A stretch of DNA of 64,000 nt from Struthidea cinerea (taxonomy: Eukaryota > Chordata > Aves > Passeriformes > Corcoracidae): the NCBI GenBank assembly GCA_013397865.1, contig VZTI01005061.1, positions 2,734,902 to 2,798,901 on the forward strand, written 5' to 3'. Position numbers and translations under genes: made by a program. Below, in pieces: positions 49,550-63,176 of this stretch (the stretch's first letter is position 1; each line of letters opens with the position of its first letter). The notes under the pieces were generated by a model that saw only the letters and a program-made list of their open reading frames with translations, was not told the DNA's origin and searched no databases.

Positions 49550-50561
49550 CAAAGCAGAACTAACTTAAAATGAAACGATGAAAAAAGGAGAACATTCTGT
49601 TTTATTCTAGAGAATGCCTGACATGTTTTTCTTGTGAATTTTTCTGTGACCTCTATTTATAGCTCATTTAATACCATTTTCTGAGGTCTCCTTGTTGCAA
49701 GCCCTTGTATTTCAGACAAAAATCAGGTAGACTGTACCTGAGCATTAATATTTAACACAGACTTGTGGGAAAGACAGTGACTAAAAGTGACAGCTGCATT
49801 TTACCAGAATGAAGATTGTGAAGTGGCACCAAGGACTGTTTTATCTTTCTCTTAGTCTTAATTGCAATTCATTCTGCATATTTTTTGTGTAATTTCTCAA
49901 CAACAGAAGGATAGTCCTCGAAGCAAGAAGCAATTTGACATGGCGTGAGCATGGCACTGTATGAGGAGCAGAGCTTTATTTAATTGTCACAGAAGATATT
50001 TTGTATGTCTGGTCTGATTGTGGCTTTGATAGGAAGCTAGAGGCCATTTGGTGGCAAAGTTAATGTCACAAACTTTCCAGATTCCTTGATTCTGCTCAAC
50101 AGATATGGAAAACCTGGTCCTTGGAGATGCTTCAATCTTAGGGTACTCTTGAAAACCAGCTCTGCACATTCAGCTTTGCCTTGGTTGTGAGTTCAGGTTG
50201 TTGTTCTTTGGTGTCTTTGCTGAATCCTAGGGCCCTTTCAGGGAATATTTCTGGATCTCCTCTCTTCCTGCCTTGTCTGGGTGTTGCAAGAACAGATGCA
50301 GGCAGAGAGCTGAGCCAGCAAATATCTACTGCAGGTATGTCCATGGCAAGAAATGCTTCGAGTTCCCTCATTTCCTTCCTAAGGTGTCTTACCTGGCTGG
50401 CCTTTTGTCCCTCTGAGAGTGTTCCTGCAAAGCTGTCTGGCCAGCTGGTGACTTTGCTGCCACAGTGGCTTAGATGTCAAGCAGATGCAGAGTATCTACC
50501 TAACTCTGTTGTTACTTCATTTTAATTTTTAAGCTTTTTGCCTTTTTTACTGATAGAGCAG
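49550..50561. other. Unique non-coding stretch
   Basis: A 114-codon open frame at 50181-50525 overlaps a minus-strand frame and has no domain. Nothing else is recognised. Confidence 0.6.
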
Positions 50562-50695
50562 GTTTATTATCCGTGCTGAGAAATGAGGCACAGCATAGGT
50601 TAAGTGACTTATTCAAAGTCACACACCAAAAGTGTAACTGAGCAAGATATTGAATTTTCATCTCTGTATTTCTATTCCAGTACTTTACAATCAGA
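50562..50695 (-). mobile_element. MIR SINE, antisense (best MIR in the window)
   Basis: The sequence tracks the antisense MIR consensus through several blocks. TTATTATCC comes first, then GAAATGAGGCACAGCATAGG and TTAAGTGACTTATTCAAAGT followed by CACACACC (consensus 'gaaactgaggcacagagaggttaagtgacttgcccaaggtcacacagc'). GTAACTGAGCAAGATATTGA and CTCTGTATTTCTATTCCAGT lie in the expected positions of the box B side. MIRs are mostly older than the bird-mammal split, so this is a fossil. Confidence 0.8.
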
Positions 50696-53600
50696 TCACA
50701 ATTTAAATTTATTTCCAAATTGGAAGAGAAAAGGCTGAGGATTTTCAAACATTTTCTTATTATCAATCATTCACATATTTCCAAGACTGAGAAAACTGTG
50801 GAAGACAATTCAAAATGACAGGCATATTTCAGAACTGGTTACCTGACCGCTAAACTCTGATTTGCATGAAAATACACCCTTGCTACCAAAATCTGATCTC
50901 AGGCCATTCCTGAGGAGGTATGTCAGCGTCGCACTGTCTGTCAGCTTCAGGTTTGCTGCACATCTGCAGTTTTTCAGGCTGGAAAATCAAACCACTGCTA
51001 TATGTGTAAATTCAAAAGTTAACAAACAGAAAAATGAAGTACAGCATACAGCAAATGATTTTGACCATTAATTCTGATATATGCTTGATTTGCTACAAAG
51101 ATCATGGGCTTAGATCAGTGATTTGGAGCAGGGATTTGAAAGTTAGATTTTCACTGCAGAAAATAATAAATGGGAAAAAATATGAATAATAAGGAGCAGA
51201 GCAAACACATTCAGAAAGATTTGGATAATTCATTAGTCTAGGCCTGAGAATAACAAATGTATTTCAATGAAGAGAGTTATAATGGAATCCAGAAACTTCA
51301 GAGATGACCGGAGAGTTATCTTACAAAGTTGGCGAAAAAAACACCATTCAATACTCACTTCAAATTATCCTTCTATTTGTTATTTCATCCATGAATCAAA
51401 TGGATGGCATCCACAGGCTCCTTTCCTTGCAGCCTTTACACAGCGCTCAGACTTTTCAGAAATGCAGCACCACAAGCAAAGTTGGATTTTTGGAGAGAGT
51501 CTGCTCCTATTCAGCTGTGTGAAAAGCAAACATTGGGATATACTCAACACCAGCTTGGAGGAGACATTGACTTTCTCTGCATGCGTAACTTGCTTCAGTC
51601 CTCTGCTGAACCAGGGCCAAAGGTATTAATACATTGTGACTAGGGGCATACTTGCAGAGACTTCTCGCTTTGAGTTCCAGGGCACTTTTAAGAATAAACC
51701 CAATGCCTTCTTTCCTTGTAAAGAGAAAGAAATGATAATTTTCTTTTTTAAAAACAGATGACCTCTTTCCAGACTACAGAAATATTCTCCCAGGAGTCTC
51801 CTCCTGGGACACAAGTCTCATCATACTTGAAGAAAATATCTTGCAACCAGTGAGAATTGCCAGTGTAATCACAATAAGTAAACAAAACCAGATTCAAGTT
51901 AATAGTTCCAGCAAACATCTGTGCTAAAGCCAGTGTTAAAAGAGGCAGGAAAACACACACTGAATACAGCAGGACTGAATTTCAGCAGGATGAAAGCACC
52001 AGCAAATTATAGCCTTAGAGGAAAAAAAAAGAGAGACACAATCTGAATAGCTGGTATGAAAATGATGAAGATAGTGCTGTTTTGCAATAAAAATATTTGT
52101 CATAATAGTATATAATTTTAGCTTGGAGTCCAAACAGTGCTCTTTTAAGTTGGCATAAATCAAACACATTGTCTGTCTGTGCAATTGCTTGCCACCTGTC
52201 ATGGCTCCATCCCCTTTTCTTCTTTAGAGATTTTCCTTGACCAAGGAGCTGCTTTTGACAGGTTAGAAAGGACAAACTGCTCCTTGGGTCACCCTTGCTC
52301 ACATACAGCCCTTCTGAAATAGCTGACATGTGCCACTGTATAATCACCAAAGCTGAGTTTTCTAGAACACTCCAGTGCCAGCTGGCATTCTGCAATTTAC
52401 TTCTGGACAGAGAACAAGGGTTTGACTAGGCTTCCTCCTGATTTATGTGTTTCTGACCATTTGACTTTCAAAGCTCCTTATAAGTGAATCTTCCTCCTCA
52501 CATTATGGCCTCCATAACTGGTAAATTCATTGGTTTCACCAAAACCTCACAATGTACGAGAGTTAATTGGAGGGACCTCCAGCTGGCTTTAGATGTAGCA
52601 GAGGCGTAGGGGATCACATCTACAGCCAGGATGAACTGTCTGGGTTTGAGAAGTGCCCAGACATTCAGTGAAGGCTAAGTGCTCCTGCTCTCCTGACGAC
52701 TCTGCTGCCCTCAGCGAAGCTTTCAGCATGGATGTCTTCCACAAGATTTCTCTCACTTACCATTTGCAACTTGATACATTCCTTTCAGTGCGAACTTTAA
52801 TTGCCCACTTAGTGTTCTTCGCTTGCTTTATTTTTTTCCTGGATGCTCCCACAAGCTGTTACAATGAGAAAAATAAATGATCAGACCCTATTCATTTATT
52901 ATTTAAAAAAAGAAAAAAATCACATTTTTAGCTGGACTGTTCGCAGTCTATTGGCACTGCTGGTGTGGTTTCTCTGGAAGGCTGCAGCTGTGTTTTAGGA
53001 GCCAAAGAGCAGATATTATGTTATCTTCTTCCAAGGTGATTCATGAGGAAGGGTTGCTGTGAGAATGCTACAGTTAGGTGGGGGCATTGTAGACATAGCA
53101 CTGGAAAAAGAATAACACTTTATTTATGTCATGGTAAATAAATGAAAACTGAATCTTGCTTTAAAAAGAATTTAAATGCATAACTCCATCCCACTATATT
53201 TTTGTGAGTATCCTGATAATGTGAATATGAAAAAAAATCTGGCTCTAGAGATCAGTTTTCTGTTTGAAATGATGAAGTTTTTCCTCCTCTCCTTCCCCAC
53301 CTTTTTCTTTCTTTTAAACAAGCCTAACCCCATGTAATTAGGCAACAGGAAACTCGGAAGCAAACCTCTGATCTCTACTATGGTGTTTGCTCATGAGCAA
53401 TTCACGCTCAGCAAATCAAAATCTGCTTTTCCTGTATGTATGTCAGCAATTTATTTGACAGATAGGTCATCTTGAATAAAAAAAAATTTAAAAAAGAGTA
53501 AAGGATTTAAAGTAAAGGAATTCATATGCATAAAGAGGTCAACTTGCCCAAAGGGCCCTACAGCACTGTCATGGCTGAATGGTGTCACATACTATGGCGA

Positions 53601-53952
53601 TTATTGGGAATTGCTGGTGAGAAAATTGTTGGTTGAGGTCAGAGCAATATGTTGCTGAAGCACAGAGTTAAATGAGGAGAGACACAGAATCAGGTGTCTA
53701 ACTTCATTTTAGGCACCCAAAGCTGTTCTTACCTGCATCTCAAATGGCACTGGAGGCCTGGTTAGGCACCTGAACTCCTCTCTTGGCATTTTACCCAAAC
53801 TCACACAGGAAAAGTCTGACAGACACTTGAAATCACATCTTTCAGATCTGTGTGAATATTTCCGAACAAGCAAACTTTGTACTGAAACAGGCTATTTATG
53901 AGTGCCTGGTTTGAAAGCTGGTAATGTTCTTTAACTGGATCCTGTTACTCAT
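50696..53952. other. Unique non-coding stretch
   Basis: Open frames of 120-126 codons (51267-51629 plus, 52015-52395 minus) show no domain. No further repeats are identified. Confidence 0.6.
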
Positions 53953-54053
53953 CACACATACACACACATATGTATATATATATATAAATGCATATATACA
54001 CACACACACACGCACACATGTAAGTGTGTATATATATATATATATATGCACAT
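53953..54053. repeat. Compound (CA)n/(TA)n array
   Basis: About 100 bp alternate CA-rich and TA-rich segments: CACACATACACACACATATG, (TA)n, ATGCATATATA, (CA)n with CGCACACATG, GTGTG, (TA)n, then TGCACATG. It is a purine-pyrimidine-alternating array throughout. A minus-strand open frame through it (53945-54196) only reflects the repeat. Confidence 0.95.
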
Positions 54054-57000
54054 GTATTTTTAAAGCAAGCTGAATAAAGACAGCAAGCTGCCATCAGTGA
54101 AGAAACGTTACATCCACCACACAGATCTCTGCTGTCACTTATGCAAATTGAGTGGCTGATAAAAGCAGGTTGGTAACTTCTCTCATCAGCTAACATTAGA
54201 GAGGGAAATGTCCCTTTGTTTTGTTTCCTTGCAAGTGAACTCTTGATAGCTTTTGGCAGATGAGATTATGTTGAAGGTCTCCTTTGAAAGACACTTTATC
54301 ATTTTTTTCTGCTTTGACTAGGAAGTGGCTTTTTCAAAGGAAACTTGTGCAGGTTGTTGCCCATTTTTCACTATTTCTGCAGCCAGAAGGTCTGTTTTCC
54401 TCTTTTACATGGTAATTTTCCTCTCTACTTTTTCTTGGAAGTGTTTGATCCTTTGTAGGGAGATCTAGCCCCACTTCCTGCTGCATTTCTGAGCCTGACA
54501 TCCAGAATTTTACTCCCTTTCTTGCCTCTCCCTGCACCTGAATGCCAAGTACTTACATGTTATCCACAAGGGGAATGGAGAAATCGACTTCCCAGAAAGC
54601 ATGACTTGAGCAATATCTGACTCCAGACCTATTCCCATCTAATGGGGAAAAAAAAATCTGTCTTCTAAGCTTAATTGTAATTGTTTTTGTGGGTGTCTGA
54701 CTGAGAGGCAAATGCAAGCCATTATATCAACAAAATATAAAAGCAATTGTCACCAGCGTAATCAACAGTTTAGATACCGGTAGTTCCTCTTTGTCCTTCT
54801 GCCACATTACTGATGATTCTGCAAAGATTCAGAGTGCCCAGAGCTCTGTTTAAGAATGCCCAGAACAGGGCATGCAAGCTCTTTTATTGCATTTGTTTCA
54901 CCTCCTTTTCATAAATGAACGTGTCTGCAAGACTGAAAGAAAAAACCCACAGAAATATGGTCTAATTATGAAGGAAGAAAGTACAGCTCCAAGACCAAAT
55001 GCTCTTGGGAAGAGTATCCATCAGGTTCTGCCATCATCTGCCATGAGAACCAAAGGCTGCCAGACACTTACTAATTCTTTGATCTCAGCAATGCCAGTTA
55101 AAGCTTTCCCAGTTTGTAGTTCTGGATGGCAAAGCCATCCTTCCTGCTTATCTTGCTCCATTGGTCTGACTCCGCTACTGCCAGACTTTGTTTGTGCAGC
55201 TTTTTCCAGGTTTAGGCACTTCACTGTATTTATGATGTTTTTGTGCAGCCTAAATTCCCTAAAAGAAAAACATTCTAGTCAAAATGTCATCTGTTCACAG
55301 AATGTAAATAAAAAAAGAGAAAATGTGGTCATTTGGGTGGATCAATCACAGGCTGTTAGCTCTGATTTGGGGGCATCTGTACTGAGCTCAGTGATATGGG
55401 ATTGAAGCATAGGTAGTAGATACCAAAGGTAAAACAACCAAACAAACCATCAAGGCACACAGGTCTGATGTGGAGATATTGGGACGAAAATGCTTTGGTC
55501 CTTATGGAAGTTACTTGGTCTTACTCTTAAAAAATGCACCTCTCTCCCATGTGAATTTCTCTCGTTTCTGCTTCCAGCTATGAGTTAGTCTTATGTTTTC
55601 CTCCATTAACATAAAAGCCTTTTAGGTATCCAGTATTTCTGGCAATGAAAGCACAGTTTGTCAGGTTACTGTTTTTCCTTTTCTCAAATAACCAGATTGA
55701 AGTTTTAAACTCTTTTTTTACTGTGAAGGTTTTTCCATCCCTAAACTTTTTGCAGTTATTTTTTTGCCTTGTTTGAAGGAATGTTTTTTAATGCCATCAT
55801 GGAATAGTTGGTATTTTTCAAAATGTCACAAACTTCTTTGAGGGTATATTGCATTTTCAGAAAAAAAATAGGAAAAGAGGTTAAAATTACAACGAAAACA
55901 ACGTACATTCTTTTCCCCAAATCATGCAACATGAGTCCAGTATAGTGAATTAGTTGAAAATATGTTTATGTGAGAAGTTTTCTTTACTGGCAGAGTATGA
56001 TCCTGATATTTCAAAATGTCTGTAAAGGAGCCAAAACAGATTCACAAGTTGAGTTATCGAAAATGAGATAATGGTAATCACAAGTCTTAAAATTGCCAAG
56101 GATATTTCTGAACAAATTTTTGGAAAGTGGTAAATGATTATGGTAACTGACAGAGACTTCTCCAACAAAGACAAAGTGATTTTATGTTTGTAATATTCAG
56201 AATGTGCTGTGAACATTGATGAAGTGTTCATCAGTTTGGACAATGTAGAGTGTATATTAAGAGAGGTTATCATAGCAATAAGGATAGACTATTGCTTCCT
56301 AAGTTGAAGATGGACAACTGCACATGGAAAATGTTATGAAAGACCTACTAATATGACAGGTTTAATATCAGGTAAAGCAACTATGAGATCTAATTTATGA
56401 AAGTATGGATATATATCTTGCCATGGCTATGCTTTTAACTTGGCATAGATACTATTAAAAATAGTATAAATTGAAGGAATATTCTCAAGTCTGTTCACAA
56501 AAATAAATACACTTAGAAAACGAAAATTACCCAGAAAAATCACTGTCTTTAAGGTCAAAAGACAAAATAAGTGGCACAAGGCACCACCAACCCTCTCTAT
56601 CCCGGACCCTTTGTAGTGATGCCACCCTAATGAAATGGCTCAGCTGCTGAGAGTTACCTTCAATTAGTGCAATTTGATCTCTCTGATACAATTAAAATCC
56701 AAGAAAAATGCTAGGAGAAAGGCCACCTGTAGAGCTCGAAGTTGAGTTTCTCAGAAGAACACTATTAGGAACAGTGAACCTGAATTACCCACATACAGCA
56801 CAGACTATTTGTAAATCCATTTATTCCAGAGAAATTATTTTATGGTGCTAGTATTCCTTTGAGATTAGAGCAGAAATGCTTCCAAATTGTATCTCTAGAA
56901 GATATTGCTGCAACCGTAACACAAAGCTGAGGTGAGAATTTTGTTTCAGGTGCCAGCTTCAATCACAATTAAATGCTAAGTTTCATCTATTGCAGATGTA

Positions 57001-60000
57001 CTATGAGGTCATTAAAATAATTTCAGAAATGTCTCCATCCACTCAGCCATGCCAAATGCCAGCTGTTTATGAGATAGGAGAACTGGATCAAAATGATTTT
57101 GATAGTGTGTTCAACCTGTGATAGGAGTGCAGTTTCAGAGCTCTTTATCATATTAAAGCCCAGCTTAGATTGACAGTGTAGAAAATCACCGATGACTTTG
57201 AGAAGCTGCAGAATAATGGTTCACTTCAACAAACATGAGGTGTTTGTCTAGTCACACGTTACCTATGGGTTTGGAGAGGATTTAAGCCTGCACGAGCCAC
57301 TAGCTGCTTATGCTGTTTTAAAGTCCAAATGGAATGTAATGTGGAGATGGATAAATCAGTCTGCCCAGGCTCCTCACTTAAAAGAGAGGATGGAACCCAC
57401 TGAACAAAGAGAAGGCAAGAGCAGGGGTTTTTTTTTGCAGTACAGCACCATATATTGAAAAGCAGGAAGGTACATTGAAGGTCATCTGATGACAGCTTGA
57501 CAGTACTATACTGTTTTTCAGCTTTCTGCCACTTCTCTTGGTCTACATGCTCAGGTTGAAATAGGACAGGGATTACCAAAAAGAGGATAATAAAATTAAA
57601 ACATAGCAAGATACCTGCTCACTTTCAAAGACAGCCTTAGTAGATATCCCTGGCTTGTAAACCCAAATGTTCTTACAGATTTTCTCTCAGTGTACTGTAC
57701 CAGGCAGGAATCATTTTCCTGAACTGTCATCTTTAAAGTTTTGTGAGCCACTAAGGGTTTGTGAGATTAGACACTAATACACAAGAAGACTATTGCACAG
57801 TGCTACATCCAAGTTCCCTATTTTCCTCCAGTGAAATGATGTGTTTGTGATGAAAATGACAGCCCCTCAATTTGCTGTTCTACACAATGAAATGTTGCAA
57901 AGAATCCCCAAAAAGAACACATGCTGAAGTACCCAAAGTGCTCAGAAAAGGTGAAACTTGTTTTTTCTTTTTATTACTGAAGGAAAAAGGCCATAATGTT
58001 TTGCTCTACTTAATATTATCTTTCCAATTGACAGAGCCCCTCCTCACTGCAGGTTACAATATTGTCTTAGAGAACCAGATGGGATCCATTCAAAAGATAT
58101 TTTTGCCTAATATATTTATTGGGATCATTCATGACATAAAACAGCTCCCTGTTTTTCGTTTGTCTCCTTTAACCTGTGCAGGCACAATACATTCAAAGGG
58201 TAAAGCAAGAGCACATGTTTCTTTCATTCCTGTGACATGGACGTTTGTACCATAGATCAGCTATTTGGAGGAGAATAAAAGAAAAAATGCTGGTACCTCA
58301 CTTGCTTCTGCAGTAAAATACGTCACACCATATCTCAGCTGCACGATAAAAAAGACAAATGTAGTCATTCTCAGGAAACTCAGGTGTGCTGTGATGCATT
58401 TGCTTTTGGCACAGAAAAAAAATGAGAACTTAACAACTTCTCTGACCATTTTGTCAAAGAACGAATCTACAGGAACAAGCTGATTCTGCCAACACTTTCC
58501 TCTAACACAGGCATAGAAAATAGCTTGCTAGACTTTCCACTTTTTTGCTTGTTAGGAAGAGGTTGTTGCAGGGCTTTTGACAATAAGTGGCAAGGATTTG
58601 GAAGGTTATATACACAGCTGGTGTAAATTGTCCAGACTCTCCCAAAGTCAATGAGAGCTGAAATGCATTTGTAGGTTCCATCTCCTATCCCCCTCTGAGT
58701 CAGATTTTTACTTGCAAAAGACCGTAACTAACTTCTTTGGTAAAAATATTAGATTTTGTTTCTACACCTGTAAAATTTACCTAAACTTATTTGCTTGCAC
58801 CTCCAGGGCATTGTAAGGTTAAATTAGTTAAGCAGTGTACACTTTGAATTCCTTGAATAAAAAATGCAGTAGGAATGCAAAACAGTGAGAATCCAGATCT
58901 CCTAAATTCTGCTTACTTTGTTATAGTAATTCTGGGTAAACTAGACCAGAGAGCAATGCACTGGCAATAACTCCCCATAATCCTGTGTGAACTATTATTG
59001 GTCAGGGTATAATAGATGATATCCTGCAATTCACAGAGGTACGGGTTGAGTACTATCATATTTATAGATATTACTGTAGCCACAGAGATAGGCAGTTAGG
59101 TTTAGAAGTCCTTGATTAGTTCCCCAGTGTTAGCCCCGGCTGTAGAGCCGAAATAAACAAGTTGCTCCAGGTGATATTATAGCACAGTAATGAGGTTTAG
59201 ATGGCAGCTGTAGCAGCTGTGGTTGCCCTTGTTTTATTCTTCTGATTAACATATACAGGTTATTATAGCTAAGGTGATTTGGGCCCTTATTTCTGTCTTA
59301 CACTTTCCTAAATTCTTTTACTGTGGGATGAGAGACTTGTCTGCAGAACTCTAGACTGAATATCATTATCACTCTTATGTTCTTCCCTTTTTTTCAATCT
59401 TGTTTCCAAAAAAATAAGATGAACCAGGACGTGCCTTTACAGCTCCAAGTCAGCTGATATTACTACAAGTTTATGAGAAGAAGCAACATGGTTAGCATGG
59501 GTAATTGCAATGTTTGACATAGATCATGTCTCTGTTCAAGCAGACCATCATCTGACATAAATTGACTAGACTGGTCCACCTGCTGCCAGTTTGCTTTTAT
59601 GCGCTGTAATGGAAGCTCCTCTCCCTCTTTTGTTACCCTCTTCTACCAGTGCATCACTTCCACTTGTGGTTTCTCTCCGACCACAGCTGAAGACCTGACT
59701 CATTCATTACCTGTTATGATTGATTCATTACCTATACACTGACTATTAGAGTAGGGCTCAGAGGGGAGTAGAGGTAAAACCATGGTTATGTACTAATCAT
59801 GTTTTCTTCTTGTTTCAGAAGCTGTTAGGCCTCCACTTAATGGACAGTCATTGCACAGTTAGGCAGTGAGAAATAGGAAAAGATGATTGATAGACACAAA
59901 CCTTGGAACAAAAGCTCCAGATTCAATTGCTTTCTCTTCTGGAGGAAGAATCTGAAAAGTTATCCAGTTGCTCCTCCTCTTGTTATCTAAATCAATCAAA

Positions 60001-60707
60001 CCAAACCAAAACTAGGCAATATCGTATGATGGATGCTTATTGAACTTTTTTATTCTAGGAAGAATTAGTTGTTATGCATTGAAGTTGCCTTTCTAATCAT
60101 TTTCCCTTGTGTATTTCAAGCACTGTGAAGAGTTAAACATCCCTGTATTTCAAAATACGGTGAAGATTTGATAAATACTGTATAAATAATAGGATTGTCT
60201 TCAAAGATAAATAGGCTGTTAGCTTTCCACTGTTGAAGAAAAAGAGCACTTTGGTACATAGGAAGAATGGGTGGGGTTGAGATCTGTTCTTTCTTGCAAC
60301 TATTTATCTTCCTGCCATACAGCACTTAATGGTAGAAACCAAAGAAAGGGTTATGAAATTTGGGAATGGAACAACCAAAATCTCACATGCTTAAAAAAAA
60401 AAATTTAATTTCAATACATTTTAAAAGGCACTTTAAAGTCATTATGGAATCTCACAGCTGTAGCATAATTTCCAGTTTTTAGTCTTGTTTTACAATTTAA
60501 AACAATTCTCCATCCAGAGGAATACCGTTAAAATACATCATTAGTTCCTGAACTTACATTTTATCATTCAGTAAGCTGTTTTAGTAAAATAAGTAATAAT
60601 GTACATTACAAAGAATTGCATACATTAAGACTAATTGTTATAGTATTTCATCTCATCTTTGGATCTGAAAACGTATATTTTCTGTAAATGATAATTCCAC
60701 ATGCGGA
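54054..60707. other. Unique non-coding stretch
   Basis: About 6.6 kb without a supported gene. The longest open frame (54872-55405, 177 codons) has no recognisable domain. A weak antisense-CR1-like string near 57465-57500 is too short to call. Confidence 0.55.
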
Positions 60708-60740
60708 AGGAAATTAGATCAAGTGGAGGAAATTAGATCA
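60708..60740. repeat. Short tandem duplication, period 19
   Basis: AGGAAATTAGATCA occurs at 60708-60721 and again at 60727-60740, with CAAGTGG-type sequence between the copies. Confidence 0.9.
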
Positions 60741-60799
60741 GAACTTGCAACAGAGGAGGAGAATAATGTTCTTAGAAGAAAGAACTGGGTAGCTGGAGT

Positions 60800-60876
60800 C
60801 ACTTCCAAGGGATGTGGTCAAGACACCATTGCTACACACATTCAAGAGTTAGTTAGATAAGACATTAATGGAGATT
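60800..60876 (+). mobile_element. Ancient CR1-type LINE fragment
   Basis: ACTTCCAAGGGATGTGGTCA, then AGACACCATTGCTACACACA and TTCAAGAGTTAGTTAGATAA, followed by GACATTAATGGAG, keep the block order of a CR1 3' region ('gggaggtggtggagtcaccatccctggaggtattcaaaaa...ttagataagttcatggag'). The match is diverged but collinear over about 75 bp. Confidence 0.55.
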
Positions 60877-63151
60877 CTAAATTGAATTGTCTGTAATAGC
60901 TGTAGGCTCTGTCTGCAGGAAGCAAGTGTTTTTCTTGTTTGACTTCACTGATTGCAGACAAAAATCTGTTTTGGTGACAAGTAGAGACTGACAAGGGATT
61001 TGTTGTCTTTTTGGTATCATAAATTTTAACATCAGGCAATTTGAAATAACTACACTGGGAGTAAACTTATGTTTGACTCAAGTAGGAGGAAGACTGCTTA
61101 GGACAGCAATGAAAAAAGGACTTTAAGCACTAATAGGTCAAAGCCAACTGATTTTCAGTTTAATGGAAGGTTTATCTTCTCAATAGCCAAACCAAGAAGA
61201 AATAAATGCTGAAAACAGACCACTGTGGACAAAATGTAGGATTCTTTTCCATTTTGCAGAAGGATGTTGGCGTAAAGGTAAAATGAAAATGTCTTCATTT
61301 TGACTTTACCCATTTGCACTTATCTGAAAGTATAAACAAAATGCACAAAAATATACAGGGATAGCTATGAAATAATTATAGTTTTGCAAGTGGATAGTGA
61401 AGGAATATAAGTTACTAGGTACCACTTTGCTTCCTCATCTGCAGATTAAGAACATGGCAAAAAAAGGAATTAGAAACAGTGGTGGTTCTGACCTAGAATG
61501 GTTTCCTTTTAAAAAAAAGATTATTTTCCTCTCTGAGAATGAAAACAGATTTGTTAAAGTTTGAGAGAAATGTGATAGATTTTGTCTTGTTTCATTTCAC
61601 ACCTCAGAGTTGATTTAACTATAGCATATAGGAAAATGTTGTCTCTGGCCGAGATAATATACAATCCATGCAGAATCACAGCACTGAGAATAACTGGCCA
61701 TCTGAAAATACCTTTTCGACTTATCTTACGTATTGATTACCCAGTTAGCAGGGGAGGTAGATTCCATTCGTTATTTACTTACAAAAAAAAAATCACCCTT
61801 AAATTAAACCCTTGACAGTCTGAAGCCTTTCCTTGAATAAAGTGTTGGCAGAGGGAATAACTCCTGTGTTTAATGTTGCAGACTAATCTGGAGTCCCCAC
61901 TTGTGTGAAGCTTTATGTTCATGTCAGTGGCTAAAGCACAGCCAAAACTTGAGGGAAGCCTTGAGACAGCCCAGTTCTTAGCTTGTACTTAGGTCCCAGG
62001 CTGATCAATTATCTTCATGAAGGCCACACTCAAACTGGACCAAGCCTCAGATCGCACTCGAGCAAGATTGCTCACGTTCACCCAGGTGTAGATCATGCTG
62101 GCTGCATAAATTGTGCTTGGCTGAGTTACCCAGCTACAGGGATCATGATCCTGGCACCACCATGTGCTTGCTGTGAGCCCAGTCTACAGCTGGGCCAGGA
62201 GTGAATACAGAAAGGAAATGGGCAAAGGCCATAAAAATATGTAACTCTCCCCTTATCTCTGTCCTTTGTCCCATGGTAGAGGTATTCTGCAAATTAAAGA
62301 GGATCACTTCTGAAGTATGTGGTTGTGCTTCATTCTCAAAACAGGGTGAGGGATTTCTTCAGAAAGGTGAAATTCTTCTGTCCAGGGCAGATTTTCTGTT
62401 GTAGTGCTATGTGGTAAGCAGGCAGAAATGGACACACCTCCCACCTCCTACTCAAAGTTTATTCTCTCTCCTTTTGCAAAGCTATTTACCTACTCACTAA
62501 ACATCCTTCTGCGAGACTGAAATACGTCAGAAAAATAGCTACATACTATCCATCCTCCTGTGCTTGAGCTCATTGCCCCACTTCAATCTCATTTTGTTGT
62601 CTGTTCCTTTAATCCAATCCATCAGAGGTGCTTTCTGAGGGGTTTCCCAGCAATATATTCCCATTTCTTTTACCAGAGCCAGCAATGAGGATTGTCCCCT
62701 TTGAACTCAGGAGGCCTGGTTACCCTGTGTCACAAAGATAGGGATGGAGAGAAAATTAACATCACTGAAGTCAACAGAAATCCTGGGACAGAGTCAAGAA
62801 TAGATTCATGATTCTTCAGTATTTTTAAGTAGAACAGAAACTATTCATATTATGTAGAGCAAGAGAGCAATGTTAACCAGCAGTATTAGAGAAGAAATAT
62901 TGGTTAATAAAAATGGCTATAGCTACATGCAGGCAAATTAGATGCATTTCAGTTAATATGAATTCTTAGGAGCTCAGCCATTGAAGCCTACTGCTAACAT
63001 TTATCAATAATAACTACAATAACAATAATTATTAATCAGAGTAGTTCTGATTAATTATATACTCTGACTGTATTTTAGATGCTTTTTTCCTTTTTCCCTC
63101 ATTCTTCTCACAAAAGTAACTTATCTACCCCTTTCATTACTGCTGGCATTT
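60877..63151. other. Unique non-coding stretch
   Basis: No gene or repeat is recognised. Open frames stay below 80 codons. An AAT-rich patch lies at about 63000-63060. Confidence 0.6.
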
Positions 63152-63176
63152 CACATACACACACACATATATATAG
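63152..63176. repeat. (AC)n/(AT)n microsatellite
   Basis: CACATACACACACACATATA followed by TATA, a short compound simple repeat. Confidence 0.93.

Noticed and set aside
53945..54196. Frame rich in alternating Tyr-Ile and Cys-Val
   Set aside because: It is the translation of the CA/TA array.
54872..55405. 177-codon open frame
   Set aside because: No family signature, no splice or promoter context, and an antisense frame overlaps it.
57465..57500. Antisense-CR1-like string (GGAAGGTACATTGAAGGTCA)
   Set aside because: Only about 20 bases match and the flanks do not continue the element.
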